Shown piece after piece: positions 63,819 through 64,000 of a stretch of 64,000 bases of DNA (positions are counted from its first letter, which is position 1; every line of letters starts with the position of its first letter). The DNA is taken from positions 1,894,580 through 1,958,579 of the forward strand of contig NZ_FUZU01000001.1 of NCBI RefSeq assembly GCF_900167975.1. The letters are read 5' to 3'. The DNA comes from Ohtaekwangia koreensis. Its GTDB lineage: Bacteria > Bacteroidota > Bacteroidia > Cytophagales > Cyclobacteriaceae. The position numbers and the translations under genes are program-made. The notes beneath the pieces were generated by a model. The model made no database searches. It worked only from the letters and a program-made list of their open reading frames with translations, and had not been told where the DNA came from.

Positions 63819-63845
63819 AAGGCATCCGAGGTAATCGGATGCCTT
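63819..63845 (-). terminator. Intrinsic terminator of the DoxX-like gene
   Basis: AAGGCATCCGA (63819-63829) pairs with TCGGATGCCTT (63835-63845), loop of 5 nt, followed on the minus strand by TTTTATTTT. It separates the DoxX-like gene from the kinase. Confidence 0.9.
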
Positions 63846-63867
63846 CGGTTTAGGTTAGGAGAATGCT

Positions 63868-64000
63868 TTACGAATGCTCTGCAATGTGCATTTCTTTTCT
63901 TCGCTTCGCATCGATAGAATAGCGTCCTGCACCAAACACCATGAATGTGACCAAACCAACTAAGACGACAATGGAAAGCCAGAGTTCCATATGCTGGCCT
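63868..64000 (-). CDS. DoxX-family membrane protein, C-terminal part
   Basis: Minus-strand frame that runs off the window end; the visible 43 residues end TAA at 63868-63870. A membrane helix (LWLSIVVLVGLVTFMVFGAG) is followed by RYSIDAKRRKEM, a pattern common at the end of DoxX proteins. The rest of the gene lies outside the window. Confidence 0.6.
   Translation of the reverse strand, partial: GQHMELWLSIVVLVGLVTFMVFGAGRYSIDAKRRKEMHIAEHS

Noticed and set aside
1-64000. CRISPR arrays, prophage, toxin-antitoxin or defence islands
   Set aside because: No regular spaced direct repeats, integrase, phage structural genes or recognised defence genes were seen.

Overview
This window is a chromosomal segment of a Bacteroidota bacterium, most likely of the Cytophagales type. 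The evidence is a gliding-motility/type IX secretion (T9SS) type B C-terminal domain, a DUF3098 gene next to ftsX, an IPExxxVDY-family protein, a Bacteroidota-style methionyl-tRNA synthetase, and promoters of the TTTG-N18/20-TAnnTTTG kind. GC content looks moderate (low 40s by eye). No phage, plasmid backbone, complete insertion sequence, rRNA or CRISPR array was seen. Most of the window is core metabolism and envelope biology on both strands.

Layout. 0.1-3.7 kb (minus): ftsX-DUF3098-uppP-truB-ribF, tightly packed, with stop/start overlaps at uppP/truB and truB/ribF. 3.8-5.3 kb (minus): an ECF-like sigma factor and a single-pass, anti-sigma-like partner. 5.4-9.4 kb (minus): a DUF2147 protein, a membrane pyrophosphatase with a consensus promoter and a hairpin at the predicted mRNA 5' end, a small conserved protein and an acyl-CoA thioesterase. 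9.6-14.7 kb (plus): the threonine operon thrA-thrB-thrC, preceded by a 35-codon leader ORF ending in an Ile/Thr-rich run, which suggests attenuation. 14.6-22.7 kb (minus): GtrA-like protein, pcm, hbd, a POTRA/beta-barrel protein, lgt, nadE and rnc. 22.9-24.5 kb (minus): acpP-fabF, upstream of rnc. 24.5-26.5 kb (plus): IPExxxVDY protein and pyk. 26.6-29.9 kb (minus): an acyltransferase (plsB-like) and gpsA, which overlap, plus two small proteins.

30.4-37.8 kb: a 982-residue T9SS-exported protein, fabD, folK (minus), sppA and bioB. 37.8-39.6 kb is a 1.8-kb stretch without large genes; it holds three small minus-strand genes (a tail-anchored-like protein, an exported peptide and a lipoprotein) and several weak open frames. 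39.6-43.9 kb (plus): a TPR-containing histidine kinase and metG. 44.0-47.5 kb (minus): thiamine-binding-like protein, pth, rplY/ctc, prs, tRNA-Gln(UUG) and a DUF4136 lipoprotein. 47.6-52.1 kb (minus): the large purL and an alpha/beta hydrolase. 52.3-60.1 kb (plus): a second ECF sigma factor with a small membrane protein, then tetR-tolC-adaptor-RND pump, headed by a palindrome that overlaps a consensus promoter. 60.2-64.0 kb: a membrane metallophosphoesterase (plus), then a degenerate 6-phosphogluconate-dehydrogenase homologue, a gluconokinase-like FGGY kinase and the end of a DoxX-like gene (minus).

The observations most worth following are the threonine leader peptide; an unexplained 174-nt segment open in frame directly after the hbd stop codon; the hairpin at the predicted 5' end of the hppA mRNA; an RND pump with an extra hydrophobic, His/Asp-rich insert; the 6PGDH homologue that has lost its catalytic residues; and a pair of small secreted products divergent from an orphan histidine kinase. 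No wholly new multi-gene system was recognised. All calls come from reading the sequence; no database search was run.
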